Position numbers and translations under genes: made by a program | Part shown: in pieces, positions 1 to 7,869 of the stretch | Layout: every line of letters begins with the position of its first letter | How positions within the stretch are numbered: position 1 is the stretch's first letter | Assembly (NCBI RefSeq): GCF_048066115.1 | Contig: NZ_JBLTYX010000005.1 | Location: forward strand, 186,001-250,000 | Length of the DNA: 64,000 nt | Source: Niveispirillum sp048066115 | GTDB lineage: Bacteria > Pseudomonadota > Alphaproteobacteria > Azospirillales > Azospirillaceae | Direction: 5' to 3' | The notes under the pieces: model-generated | The model's input: only the letters and a program-made list of their open reading frames with translations | Database searches by the model: none | What the model was told of the DNA's origin: nothing

Positions 1-244
1 TGAACAGGCTGTTGGCCAGGTCCGCTTCGCGGAACTTGCAGCCCTCCAGGTTGGTCTGCGACAGGTTGCAGGCCAGCAGCGTGGATTGCGACAGGTTGAA
101 CCCTTTCAGCTGCACGCCTTCCATGCTGGCCAAGCGCAATTCCAGCCGCTTTCCGCCCTTGTTCTTCAGGAACAGGGAATGCATGGCCAGATGCGTGGTC
201 AGGTCGGTGCGCGCGGAACCGGTATCAGGGGTTGGTGCTGCCAT
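1..244 (-). CDS. Pentapeptide-repeat protein, N-terminal part (runs off the window)
   Basis: The reading frame opens with ATG at 244 and continues past base 1, giving 81 complete codons with no stop. After about 45 residues the protein enters A(D/N)LxxxxF-type five-residue repeats (for example LEGCKFREADLANSLF), which fold as a right-handed quadrilateral beta-helix in this family. Its first 80 residues align without gaps to the start of the next gene to the right (468-1598), so the two are tandem paralogues. Pentapeptide proteins have many roles and the repeats alone do not give a function. The remainder lies outside the window. Confidence 0.85.
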   Translation of the reverse strand, partial: MAAPTPDTGSARTDLTTHLAMHSLFLKNKGGKRLELRLASMEGVQLKGFNLSQSTLLACNLSQTNLEGCKFREADLANSLF

Positions 245-467
245 GAACATTCGGTCGTATGCGGTTTTGCTATGTCGTGGCCGGACGATGACTGCCCACG
301 CCGCGTACAGGATAGTGGCGTGTTCAATAGCAAAAGAAAATGATTAATAAGTTAATATTGCGGATACTAAAGGATATATCGATCCGCTGGCAGACGGCCT
401 CGTGGTTGGACGTTCAGGGCTGGTTTGTATCAACTTTCAACAATATCAACTTGATGGCGGTCCCGGC

Positions 468-1598
468 TCACGCCTCTTCCGGCATGCGGCATTCGCGCAG
501 GACGGCACCGGAAAGTTGTTCCGGCGTGATCACGCACTGCTCAAAACTTGTCCATTCGATGGAGGCGCCGGCGAAGCGGATGGACAGCTTGCCGCCGCCG
601 CGCAATTCCAGGTCACCGAAATCCGCGCCATCGACAATGGTGTGCAGCAGACGGGAATTCTCCATGCCGGCACCACGCAGATCGGCGTTGGACAATTCCG
701 CATAGGCCAGCGTGGCACCGTTGAAATCGGCGGCGGCCAGGCGGGCATGGGCCAGCTTGGCCCCCGTCAGGTCGGCACCCCGGAAGGACACGGCCGACAA
801 TTCGCGCCCGCGCAGATCGACACCACGCAGGGCCATGCCGGCGAAATCGGCCCGCGCGCCGGCCCGGCCACCGGAATTCACCCATTCCTCATGTGCGGCG
901 ACGATGCGGTCGGTCTCGCGCAGATTGCCCAGATGCTCCTCGAATGCCGGGTTGCCGGCGAACAGGCGCCGCGTCTCGTCATTCACGGTGAAGACGGCGT
1001 TCTTGATATTGGCGCCGGTGAACTTGGCCCGGTCCATGGACGCACCCAACAGCACCACGCCCTGCATGTCGGCACCGGACAGGTCGGCACCCGACAGGTC
1101 GGCATTGCGCATGTTCACGCCGCGCAGGCGCACATTGTGCAGCACCGCGTCCTGCAACGTCGCCTCCTCCATGTTGCAATAGGAGAGGTCGGTGGTGAAT
1201 TCGCGCTGCTTGGCCACGCCGCCGCTGTTCAGGGTGATGGACCCGACGCGCATGTCGGACCCGGTCATCTTGGCCTGCTGCAGGTCCGACTTGTAGAAGC
1301 GGGTGCCGCGCAGGTCGGCGCGGGTGAAATCGCAATGTTTCAGGTTGGCGCCGATGAACAGGCTGTTCGACAGGTTGGCCGCCTGAAAGCTGCACCCCTC
1401 CAGGTCCGTATAGGACAGGTTGCAGGCCAGCAGCAGGCATTGCGACAGGTCGAAATTGTTCAGCTTGATGCCGGACAGGTTCTGCAGGCGCATCTCCAGC
1501 CGCTTGCCGGCATGGCCGCGGGCGAAAAGCGTGTGCTGGGCCAGCATGACCTGCATGTCATGCGACGGCAACGTATGGGCGCTCTGCGGCTTGTTCAT
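468..1598 (-). CDS. Pentapeptide-repeat protein (376 aa)
   Basis: Almost the whole protein after residue 40 is made of pentapeptide repeats (LxxxxL/F, often with ADLSGADL-type units), with a repeat-poor segment near residues 190-235. No signal peptide or membrane segment is evident, so it is probably cytoplasmic. I chose ATG at 1598 because this start gives exactly the same spacing (31 residues) to the shared KRLE(M/L)RL block as in the paralogue at 1-244; an in-frame GTG at 1628 would add ten residues. The two genes are separated by about 220 bp and read in the same direction. The molecular role is unknown; the adjacent duplication is the main clue that they act together or have diverged. 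Confidence 0.85.
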   Translation of the reverse strand: MNKPQSAHTLPSHDMQVMLAQHTLFARGHAGKRLEMRLQNLSGIKLNNFDLSQCLLLACNLSYTDLEGCSFQAANLSNSLFIGANLKHCDFTRADLRGTRFYKSDLQQAKMTGSDMRVGSITLNSGGVAKQREFTTDLSYCNMEEATLQDAVLHNVRLRGVNMRNADLSGADLSGADMQGVVLLGASMDRAKFTGANIKNAVFTVNDETRRLFAGNPAFEEHLGNLRETDRIVAAHEEWVNSGGRAGARADFAGMALRGVDLRGRELSAVSFRGADLTGAKLAHARLAAADFNGATLAYAELSNADLRGAGMENSRLLHTIVDGADFGDLELRGGGKLSIRFAGASIEWTSFEQCVITPEQLSGAVLRECRMPEEA

Positions 1599-1795
1599 CG
1601 TACCGGGGGCTGCTTGATCTGATGTCACATTCGACTATGCCATACACCTTGTCATCGGTAATCCACCAACATCTCCATGCGGTCCCAGCCAAAAGGCATA
1701 TCACGCGCTCCATGCCCCCGGACAAGGGGCGGGGCGGAAGATTCTTGACGTCTGCGTGCGGAATATGTTCCTAGTATCATTCAAGGTCATAGCCT

Positions 1796-2338
1796 ATGGA
1801 AAAATCCGAAATGGCAAATACGATCAACGGAGCAACCGTCGGTCTGGTGAAGCAGTTCGAGGGCCTGGGGGATGGCGACAAGGACAAGCCTGGCCTGCAA
1901 CCCTATATATGCCCCGCAGGCTACTGGACCATTGGTTATGGCCGCGTCGTGCGCGGAACGGACGGCCGCATGTTCAAGGGGGAGGTGGACCGCAAGGCCG
2001 CCAACGCCGTCTATCCGAACGGGATCGACGAGCCGCAGGCGTCGGCCTTCCTGGCCGAGGATCTGTCCGGGGTGGGGCGGCAGGTGGCGGGCAAGGTGAA
2101 GGTGGGGCTGACCGACAACCAGTTCGGGGCCTGCGTGTCGTTCGTCTATAATATCGGCATCGGCGCGTTCGCGGCCAGCACCCTGCTGAAGAAGCTGAAT
2201 GCCGGCGATTATGCCGGGGCGGCCGACCAGTTCCTGGTCTGGAACAAGACCACCGATCCACGCACCGGTCAGAAGGTGGCCCTGGCCGGCCTGACCCGCC
2301 GCCGCCAGGCCGAACGCGGCCTGTTCCTGACGGCTTGA
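1796..2338 (+). CDS. Phage-type lysozyme, glycoside hydrolase family 24
   Basis: The protein cleaves the MurNAc-GlcNAc bond of peptidoglycan. The catalytic glutamate lies in KQFEG near residue 21, followed by the CPAGYWTIGYG segment that carries the family's Cys/Asp-x5-Thr pair, and the helical second lobe contains the usual DNQFGACVSFVYNIG core. The glutamate-to-cysteine spacing is longer than in T4-like enzymes because of a charged GDGDKDKPG insert. No N-terminal signal is visible. Two starts are possible, ATG at 1796 or ATG at 1811; both have weak ribosome-binding sites. No holin, spanin or other phage gene is adjacent, so it is an orphan endolysin, perhaps domesticated. Its stop is 6 bp from the convergent gene at 2345. 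Confidence 0.9.
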   Translation: MEKSEMANTINGATVGLVKQFEGLGDGDKDKPGLQPYICPAGYWTIGYGRVVRGTDGRMFKGEVDRKAANAVYPNGIDEPQASAFLAEDLSGVGRQVAGKVKVGLTDNQFGACVSFVYNIGIGAFAASTLLKKLNAGDYAGAADQFLVWNKTTDPRTGQKVALAGLTRRRQAERGLFLTA

Positions 2339-2344
2339 GGCGGG

Positions 2345-3202
2345 TCAGTCGCAGCGCGGCGGCCAGGCGGGATCGGCATCGGGGGACAGGTCGGCCAGGA
2401 ATATCTCCCCCGACCGGTCGCCATGGGCTTGCGCGAACAGCAGGCGCCTGCCGTCGGGCGACAGGCTGGGGCCGACCTGGAACACATCACCCCGCGCCGG
2501 TACCCGGCCCGATGGCGCCCATCGGTCCCCGTCACGCCGGTAGAGATGAAGGTGGGAACGGTCGCCACGGTCGGCGACCACCACCAGGGTATGGCCGTCG
2601 CGCGATATCTCCGCCTCATACTCCACGCCCTCGCCATTGACGGGGCTGTCCAGGCGGGTGACGCGCCAGCCGCCGGGCGCCGCCGGGTCGGGTTCCGCCA
2701 CATGGATCTCGCTGCTGCCGCTGCGGGCTGATCCGAAGTAAAGCCGGCCTTGCCCGTCCAGGCGCGGCAGCAGTTCCGACGCGGGGGAATTCACCGGGGC
2801 CGGCAGCCGCTGCGGCGGTCCCCACCTTCCGTCCGCCTGCCGGTCGACATGCCAGATGTCGAAATCATCCCCGCCCGGTGCATGGCGGGTGGAGATGAAA
2901 TAGAGCCGTTTGCCGTCCGGTGTCACGAAGGGGTCGGCATCCATGGCGGGCGGGGCGGCGGCGAACGGCACCGGCACTGGGGGCGACCATCCCTTGTCCG
3001 TGCAGGTGGATTGCAGCAGGCGGTAACGGGCGAAGCCCGGATCGGCCCGCATGAAATAAAGCGTGCGGCCGTCGGGGGTGAAGCTGGGCGTGGCCTCATA
3101 TTCGCCCGACATCAGGGCGGGTGGCGTCCAGGGTTGCAACCCGTCCGCCAGCGCCAACCCGCCCAGCAGCAGCACGGATAATCCCAGCCCGACGACACGC
3201 AT
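2345..3202 (-). CDS. Exported PD40/TolB-like beta-propeller protein
   Basis: An N-terminal signal peptide (MRVVGLGLSVLLLGGLALA) is followed by several WD40-like PD40 repeats of the type FTPDGRTLYFMR, VTPDGKRLYFIST, ISRDGHTLVVV and LSPDGRRLLFA. This arrangement predicts a periplasmic beta-propeller of about 265 residues. Such proteins resemble the propeller of TolB but here the TolB N-terminal domain is missing, so it is not TolB. The start at 3202 is preferred over an upstream ATG because a strong GGGAGGGGAAG sequence precedes it. The gene is transcribed away from the LysR-type regulator at 3305, which may control it. The ligand or partner is unknown. Confidence 0.85.
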   Translation of the reverse strand: MRVVGLGLSVLLLGGLALADGLQPWTPPALMSGEYEATPSFTPDGRTLYFMRADPGFARYRLLQSTCTDKGWSPPVPVPFAAAPPAMDADPFVTPDGKRLYFISTRHAPGGDDFDIWHVDRQADGRWGPPQRLPAPVNSPASELLPRLDGQGRLYFGSARSGSSEIHVAEPDPAAPGGWRVTRLDSPVNGEGVEYEAEISRDGHTLVVVADRGDRSHLHLYRRDGDRWAPSGRVPARGDVFQVGPSLSPDGRRLLFAQAHGDRSGEIFLADLSPDADPAWPPRCD

Positions 3203-3280
3203 CGCTTCCCCTCCCAACATCCATGTTCGGGATAGCGCGGAAAGGCCATGGCCAAAAGCGAGCTTTGCTTGGGGTTCATG

Positions 3281-3295
3281 TTAAGCTGTGCTTAA
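3281..3295. promoter_or_regulatory. Candidate LysR operator (perfect inverted repeat)
   Basis: TTAAGC-TGT-GCTTAA is a perfect inverted repeat that fits the T-N11-A form of LysR boxes. It sits in the 102-bp gap between the divergent LysR gene and the propeller gene, only 10 bp before the lysR start codon, a position suited to autorepression. Confidence 0.5.
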
Positions 3296-3304
3296 TATCG
3301 GGGC

Positions 3305-4180
3305 ATGAGAAGCCGCCTGCCGTCGCTGGAAGCCCTGCGCTATTTCGAGGCCTGCGCCCGCCACGCCCATGTGACACGGGCGGCCGATGAATTGGGCGTG
3401 ACGGCGGCGGCCCTCAGCCTGCGCATTCGTACCCTGGAACGCGAGCTGGGCATCGACCTGTTCCGGCGCACCGGTCCCCGCATCGCCTTGACACCGGCTG
3501 GCGAGGGGCTGGCCGTGCGCATGGCGGAGGCGCTGTCCATCATCCGCGCGGCGGTGATGGCCTGCCGGGCCGCGCCGGAGCCGATCCGGGTGACGGCAGC
3601 CCCGACACTCGCAAGCCGCTGGCTGCTCTCCTGTCTGGAGCGGTACAGCCGTTTGCCCGACGCTGTGCCGGTGACGCTGGATGTGTCGGTGGAGACCCGG
3701 GCGGCGGGGGATTTCGATGTGGCCCTGCGCAGCGGCGGTGGCGACTGGCCGGGCCTGATGGCGGAACGGCTGTTCGCGCTGGAAGGCACACCAATGCTGA
3801 GCCCGGCGCTGGCGGCGGAGCTGCGCCTGACGGGGCCGGGCGATCTGTCGCGCTGTCCTCTGATCCCGGATGATCGCTGGCCGGACTGGCTGTATCTGGC
3901 CGGTGTGGCCGGCGGCATGGGGCCGCGTGTGGCGACGACCTTTCCCACGCAGGAAATGGCGACCGGTGCGGCCCTGGCCGGTACCGGGGTGGCGCTGCTG
4001 TCGCCGACCCTGTTCGCGCCGCTGCTGGCGCAGGGTCAGCTGGTGCAGCCCTTCGATATCGTGCTGTATGGCCCCGGCGCCTGGTTCCTGGCCTGGCGGC
4101 CGGAACAGGCGGGGCCGTCCGTGCGCGGCCTCGTGGCGCTCATCCTGGGGATGGCCCGCGAAGCCGCGCCAGAGGCATGA
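3305..4180 (+). CDS. LysR-family transcriptional regulator, GcvA-like
   Basis: Residues 5-64 form the winged helix-turn-helix DNA-binding domain typical of the family (SLEALRYFEACARH... LSLRIRTLERELG, FRRTG...LTPAGEGL). Residues of about 90-290 form the effector-binding domain. The SLEALRYFEA opening and the weakly hydrophobic effector domain resemble the GcvA subgroup. It is divergent from the exported propeller gene and an inverted repeat lies between them, so that gene and itself are the likely targets. The last codons overlap the first hairpin of a repeated structured element (4169-4277). The effector is not predictable. Confidence 0.93.
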   Translation: MRSRLPSLEALRYFEACARHAHVTRAADELGVTAAALSLRIRTLERELGIDLFRRTGPRIALTPAGEGLAVRMAEALSIIRAAVMACRAAPEPIRVTAAPTLASRWLLSCLERYSRLPDAVPVTLDVSVETRAAGDFDVALRSGGGDWPGLMAERLFALEGTPMLSPALAAELRLTGPGDLSRCPLIPDDRWPDWLYLAGVAGGMGPRVATTFPTQEMATGAALAGTGVALLSPTLFAPLLAQGQLVQPFDIVLYGPGAWFLAWRPEQAGPSVRGLVALILGMAREAAPEA

Positions 4181-4277
4181 GGTTTGGCTCATGCCTCTGG
4201 AGGCCGGCGACCGCCGGCCCGGCACCCTATGGTGCCGTAGCCAAGCCGCCGGATGGCGGCGCCCGGCGCCTGAGGGA
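4169..4277 (+). repeat. Multi-hairpin structured element, copy 1
   Basis: Four consecutive hairpins are visible: a 13-bp stem (4169-4181 with 4188-4200), GGCCGGC/GCCGGCC (4202-4219), GGCACC/GGTGCC (4221-4236) and GCCGCC-GGAT-GGCGGC (4245-4260), then a conserved tail GGCGCCTGAGGGA. The same order of stems with different paired sequences occurs at 35140-35240 and 36585-36680. The linker GCCAAG and loop GGAT are conserved. Here the element begins in the last codons of lysR and fills the gap before the convergent pal gene. Confidence 0.75.
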
Positions 4278-4292
4278 GCATGCGACTGGCGT

Positions 4293-4814
4293 TTAGTTCA
4301 CAACACTGACCGCACGGCGGTTCTGGGCCCAGACATCGGCGGACGAGCCGGCCACGGCCGGGCGTTCCTTGCCGAAGGACAGGGTCTGCAGGCGGCTGTT
4401 GTCGATACCGGCGGCGGCCAGATAGCGCTGGACGCTGGCGGCGCGCTTCTGGCCCAGGGCCAGGTTGTATTCACGCGTGCCGCGCTCGTCGCAATGACCC
4501 TCGATCGTCAGGGTGATGGAAGGGTTGGCGCGCAGCCATTCGGCTTGCTTGTCCAGGGTGGCGGCACTTTCCGGCGACACTTCGAACTGGTCATAGCCGA
4601 AGAACACCCGGTCGCCGATCTGCGCCAGTTGCTGCTGCGGCGACAGGTTGGAATTCAGGTTGGACTGGTCCACCGTGCTGGTACCGGCCGCATTGCCGGG
4701 GAACGGCGTGGTATAGCCGCCGGCGGTGCTGGCTTCCTTGTCCTTGTCGCTGACGGAGGAGCAGGCGGCCAGCAGCATCAGGGGTGCCAGCAGCAGAAGA
4801 TTGGTGCGTTTCAT
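4293..4814 (-). CDS. pal: Peptidoglycan-associated lipoprotein Pal
   Basis: Pal anchors the outer membrane to peptidoglycan as part of the Tol-Pal system. The 173-residue protein starts with a lipoprotein signal (MKRTNLLLLAPLMLLAAC; lipidated Cys18) and ends in an OmpA-like domain (about residues 65-173) with the conserved EGHCDERGTREYN segment that binds diaminopimelate. I chose ATG 4814; ATG 4829 would add MRDQE. In most relatives pal follows tolB, but here no tol gene is nearby and the upstream neighbour is the yqgE gene with a 180-bp gap, so pal seems to be separately transcribed from the rest of the tol operon. Confidence 0.95.
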   Translation of the reverse strand: MKRTNLLLLAPLMLLAACSSVSDKDKEASTAGGYTTPFPGNAAGTSTVDQSNLNSNLSPQQQLAQIGDRVFFGYDQFEVSPESAATLDKQAEWLRANPSITLTIEGHCDERGTREYNLALGQKRAASVQRYLAAAGIDNSRLQTLSFGKERPAVAGSSADVWAQNRRAVSVVN

Positions 4815-4993
4815 CTCTTGATCTCTCATTCCCAGATGTTTCCCGCCGGTACTCATAACGACCGGCGGCCCCATATCATCCAAACCCCTGATTGCGGCGG
4901 GACTTGGACCAAAGCCGGGCCTGTCTTGGGCATCGGGCCGGGCATGGGGTGGAAGGCACCATTGCACGGATCATTATGTGTGTGACGGCCTGT

Positions 4994-5572
4994 TCAGGCG
5001 TGGCCGATATCCGCCGACAGCATGGACAGGTTGATGCCCAGCTTGGCCAATGCTTTTTCCCATTTGCCGTCCAGTTCGGGATCGAACAGGATGGAACTGT
5101 CGGCCGGAGCATGCAGCCAGCCATTCTGCTGCATCTCCTGGTCCAGCTGGCCGGGGCCCCAGCCGGCATAGCCCAGGGCCAGGATGGCCCGTTCCGGCCC
5201 CTGTCCCTCCGCCACGGCGCGCAGGATGTCTACCGTGGCGGTCAGCACCACCCCGTCATCGACGGGCATGCTGCCCTCGCGGTTATAGTCGCCGCTGTGC
5301 AGGACGAAGCCGCGCCCCGATTCGACCGGGCCGCCGAAATGCACCCGCAGCTCGCGCGCCGGGCTGGTGATGTCGATATCCAGCTGATGGAGAAGGCTGG
5401 TGAAGGTGATGCCATCGAACAGCCGGTTCACGACCAGCCCCATGGCCCCTTCCGCGCTATGGGCGCAGATATAGATCACGGTCTTTTCGAACCGCGGGTC
5501 CGGCATCTGCGGCATGGCGATCAGCAGATGGCCGGTCAGGGAGGTCAGGGCTTTCTTGCCGGACTGCGGCAT
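4994..5572 (-). CDS. yqgE: YqgE/AlgH family protein
   Basis: The 192-residue protein carries the whole YqgE/AlgH (UPF0301) fold: GHLLIAMPQMPDPRFEKTVIY near the N-terminus, AMGLVVNR at about 43-50, and the GGPV...GFVLHS and LGYAGWGPGQLDQE motifs later. No enzymatic activity is established for the family; in pseudomonads it was linked to alginate regulation, but its general role is unclear. The length and motifs are normal. No membrane or export signal is present. It lies upstream of pal on the same strand. Confidence 0.93.
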   Translation of the reverse strand: MPQSGKKALTSLTGHLLIAMPQMPDPRFEKTVIYICAHSAEGAMGLVVNRLFDGITFTSLLHQLDIDITSPARELRVHFGGPVESGRGFVLHSGDYNREGSMPVDDGVVLTATVDILRAVAEGQGPERAILALGYAGWGPGQLDQEMQQNGWLHAPADSSILFDPELDGKWEKALAKLGINLSMLSADIGHA

Positions 5573-5732
5573 GGGCGGTGCCTGGCTGTCGGAACGGAAC
5601 CTTGATCATAGCAGCCGTTAATGTCGGAAGGGTGCATTTTCGACATTTGCCCTTTTGCTTGTCGTGCCGTCGGGTGTGGCCTAGAAACGGCACATAGGTT
5701 CCATCAAACATCCCCCTGGGGAGGAGAAGCAG

Positions 5733-6215
5733 ATGAGCGTGAAGGTTGGCGACCGCATCCCGTCGGTCACCCTGAAGCACCTGACCGAATCCGGCATGCA
5801 GGAGGTCAGCACCGACGATCTGTTCAAGGGCAAGAAGGTGGTGCTGTTCTCCGTGCCCGGCGCCTTCACCCCCACCTGCTCGGCCAAGCACCTGCCGGGC
5901 TTCGTCGACAATGCCGAGGCCTTCAAGGCCAAGGGCGTGGAGGACATCGTCTGCATGGCGGTGAACGACCCGTTCGTCATGCAGGCCTGGGGCAAGCAGA
6001 ACAATGTGGCCGGCAAGGTCACCATGCTGCCCGACGGCAACGGCGCGCTGGCCAAGGCCCTGGGTCTGGAAATGGACGGCACGGCCTATAATCTGGGCCA
6101 CCGCAGCCAGCGCTTCGCCCTGGTGGCCGAAGACGGCGTCGTCACCCGCCTGGAAGTGGAAAAGCCCGGCGCCTTTGAGGTGTCGAGCGCGGAGTACATT
6201 CTGAAGAATCTGTGA
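5733..6215 (+). CDS. Peroxiredoxin, Prx5/AhpE-like (thioredoxin-fold peroxidase)
   Basis: This 160-residue enzyme reduces hydroperoxides using a thiol electron donor. The peroxidatic cysteine is in PGAFTPTCS (about residue 50), the family hallmark, and the conserved arginine is in GHRSQRFA. The length and the AFTPTCSAKHLPGF block place it in the Prx5 subfamily. A strong GGGGAGGAGAAGCAG ribosome-binding site precedes ATG 5733. It is a single-gene unit, divergent from yqgE. A long inverted repeat follows 31 bp after the stop and may end its transcript. Confidence 0.95.
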   Translation: MSVKVGDRIPSVTLKHLTESGMQEVSTDDLFKGKKVVLFSVPGAFTPTCSAKHLPGFVDNAEAFKAKGVEDIVCMAVNDPFVMQAWGKQNNVAGKVTMLPDGNGALAKALGLEMDGTAYNLGHRSQRFALVAEDGVVTRLEVEKPGAFEVSSAEYILKNL

Positions 6216-6246
6216 TTGAGCGGGGGCGGACCTAGTCCATTCCCGA

Positions 6247-6296
6247 TCCCAGTTGTAGCAACCATTCTTCAAATGGGAAGGTCGCTACAACTGGGA
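6247..6296. repeat. 13-bp perfect inverted repeat at the left edge of an AT-rich island
   Basis: TCCCAGTTGTAGC (6247-6259) is repeated in exact inverted form at 6284-6296 with a 24-nt centre that itself contains CCATT/AATGG. No T-run follows on the plus strand. It could be a terminator for the peroxiredoxin transcript or a boundary or recombination feature of the AT-rich segment that starts immediately to its right. Confidence 0.6.
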
Positions 6297-6342
6297 TAAT
6301 AATCTAAAATGCCGCGCGACCTTAATGACTAAGAATGGCCAT

Positions 6343-6876
6343 CTATATTCTGTATTCTTCTTTAAATAGATAGTATGAACGCTTGGTTATCATTAGGAAG
6401 TTGAGTAAAAAATGCAAATATACATAAGAGCATATTGCCGTCGCGTATGTGGATTTTTTATCCAATGCGTAAAGTAAAATAAATATTGCCAAAGAAATAC
6501 AACAGAATAATATTAAATACGATATGTTAGAATTTAGATGGCCTAACACTTCTTTCCTGAGATCTAATTTGTCCTGGAGGTTATTTTTTTCTGCATCACT
6601 CAAATCACTTAAGGATAAATCCCAGCGGCGTAAATGAATGGAAAATATTGCGACCTGGATATTGAGAAGTAGGGCAATAAATATCCCAAAGAACGTAATT
6701 GATACGTTGTATGATTCTTGCTTTACGCAAAAATCAAGTAAAAATATTAATGGAACCAATATACCTGGTAGTGCATAAAATAAAAGAATATCAAAAATAG
6801 ACATCTTTCCTCTCCCAAACTCTGAAAGAGTTTTGAGATGGTCATTTATTATTCCTATTACGTTGAATTTAATCAT
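6343..6876 (-). CDS. Four-helix membrane protein of the AT-rich island, function unknown
   Basis: I do not recognise this 177-residue protein. Hydrophobic stretches at about residues 28-47, 57-80, 119-139 and 146-163 predict four membrane helices, with a charged cytoplasmic-looking segment (about 82-115) between helices two and three. Codon use is strongly AT-biased, unlike every flanking gene, which points to horizontal transfer. Its start overlaps the end of the upstream gene by eight bases (ATGATTAA), so the two are translationally coupled and likely act together. A small multi-helix membrane protein coupled to a larger soluble partner in a foreign island is the layout of many two-gene defence modules, but that is an inference with no domain evidence. 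Confidence 0.75.
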   Translation of the reverse strand: MIKFNVIGIINDHLKTLSEFGRGKMSIFDILLFYALPGILVPLIFLLDFCVKQESYNVSITFFGIFIALLLNIQVAIFSIHLRRWDLSLSDLSDAEKNNLQDKLDLRKEVLGHLNSNISYLILFCCISLAIFILLYALDKKSTYATAICSYVYLHFLLNFLMITKRSYYLFKEEYRI

Positions 6877-7780
6877 TGAGACCCCTCAGGGTCTGCATGA
6901 TCCCAGAAAGAAGGTCTCGTGACTCTTCTCGGATTGAGGAAAACTCTGGATGCCCGTCTGGTCCTCTTGTGACTTCATCGGTGATATCAATAAATCCGAC
7001 TTCCTCGTCTGACCCTATCACACCAACTCGCCGCTTTCTATTCTTGTACTTAACTTCAGCGTATAGTTTGCTGAACTCAATATCTTTGAACACAAGTGCA
7101 CCTTCCTTTTTTGTAGATGCACCCATAATATCTTTAAGGCGTCCAAGAATCTGGCGACGTTTACTGCTAATGTTGATTTCGACATTTACAGATTCTGGCG
7201 ATACTCCCGTGTATTCTTCTATAATATCTCCACTAACTCCCTTAGTAACAAAAGTCATTTTTGTCACCGGGAGATTTGCGAATGGATTTGTCTCGCCATC
7301 TGTAGGCATGACCTTCTTATAAAATATCGCAAACCCTTCATTTTCTTCTTCAAAATCCCTCTTAAATTTTGCCATAATAAGAGAAATACATGATTTTCCA
7401 CCAAAAGACTGAAAAACAAAGAACCCTGCCCCCTCTGTTTTCGGAATTAGAAGTTCATAAAAAAGGGGTATTTGCTCAATATCATCAACTGCACGATGAA
7501 ATTTCTCATCTCGCGTTTCGGAATCAATAATTGTACTAGTGAATCCAAAACTCCCATAATGAATTAAACCACAACTACTTCCGAGCCCATCGCTCTCCTT
7601 TTCCTCTAAAAACCAAGTTCTTTCAAGGTCGTCGCTTCTATTGATGCTGGAATTTAATTCAACAAAATTCTTAACGAAATTGGCGCCCTTTAATTTGACT
7701 CTGCGACCGTTAATAGAGTGCGGTTGACCCTGATAGAAAGTTTCAATTCTGTATATGCGTATGGTGACAGCGTTAGCCAT
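6869..7780 (-). CDS. Uncharacterised soluble protein of the AT-rich island
   Basis: I do not recognise this protein of about 303 residues. It begins MANAVTIRIYRIETFY at ATG 7780, which looks like the natural start; an in-frame ATG at 7816 would add twelve residues. No signal or membrane segment is visible. Notable parts are a GFFVFQSFGGKSCISL block at about residue 135, a lysine/arginine-rich region KYKNRKRRVGV near 255 and a charged C-terminus. The AT-rich codon use is foreign to the genome. It overlaps the four-helix membrane gene by eight bases. By arrangement it could be the sensing or regulatory half of a two-gene module with the membrane protein as effector; this is speculation. Confidence 0.75.
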   Translation of the reverse strand: MANAVTIRIYRIETFYQGQPHSINGRRVKLKGANFVKNFVELNSSINRSDDLERTWFLEEKESDGLGSSCGLIHYGSFGFTSTIIDSETRDEKFHRAVDDIEQIPLFYELLIPKTEGAGFFVFQSFGGKSCISLIMAKFKRDFEEENEGFAIFYKKVMPTDGETNPFANLPVTKMTFVTKGVSGDIIEEYTGVSPESVNVEINISSKRRQILGRLKDIMGASTKKEGALVFKDIEFSKLYAEVKYKNRKRRVGVIGSDEEVGFIDITDEVTRGPDGHPEFSSIREESRDLLSGIMQTLRGLND

Positions 7781-7869
7781 TTTATGACTCAATATGAAGG
7801 CTTCGGATGCCCCCATTTATATCCCAAAAGTCAGTAGTTGGCTATATGCGGTACCACAAGATCAACCAT

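Noticed and set aside
4169..4277. Copy 1 hairpins as a simple lysR/pal bidirectional terminator
   Set aside because: A terminator would not explain the conserved linker, loop and tail shared with two distant copies, one of which is in a gene leader.
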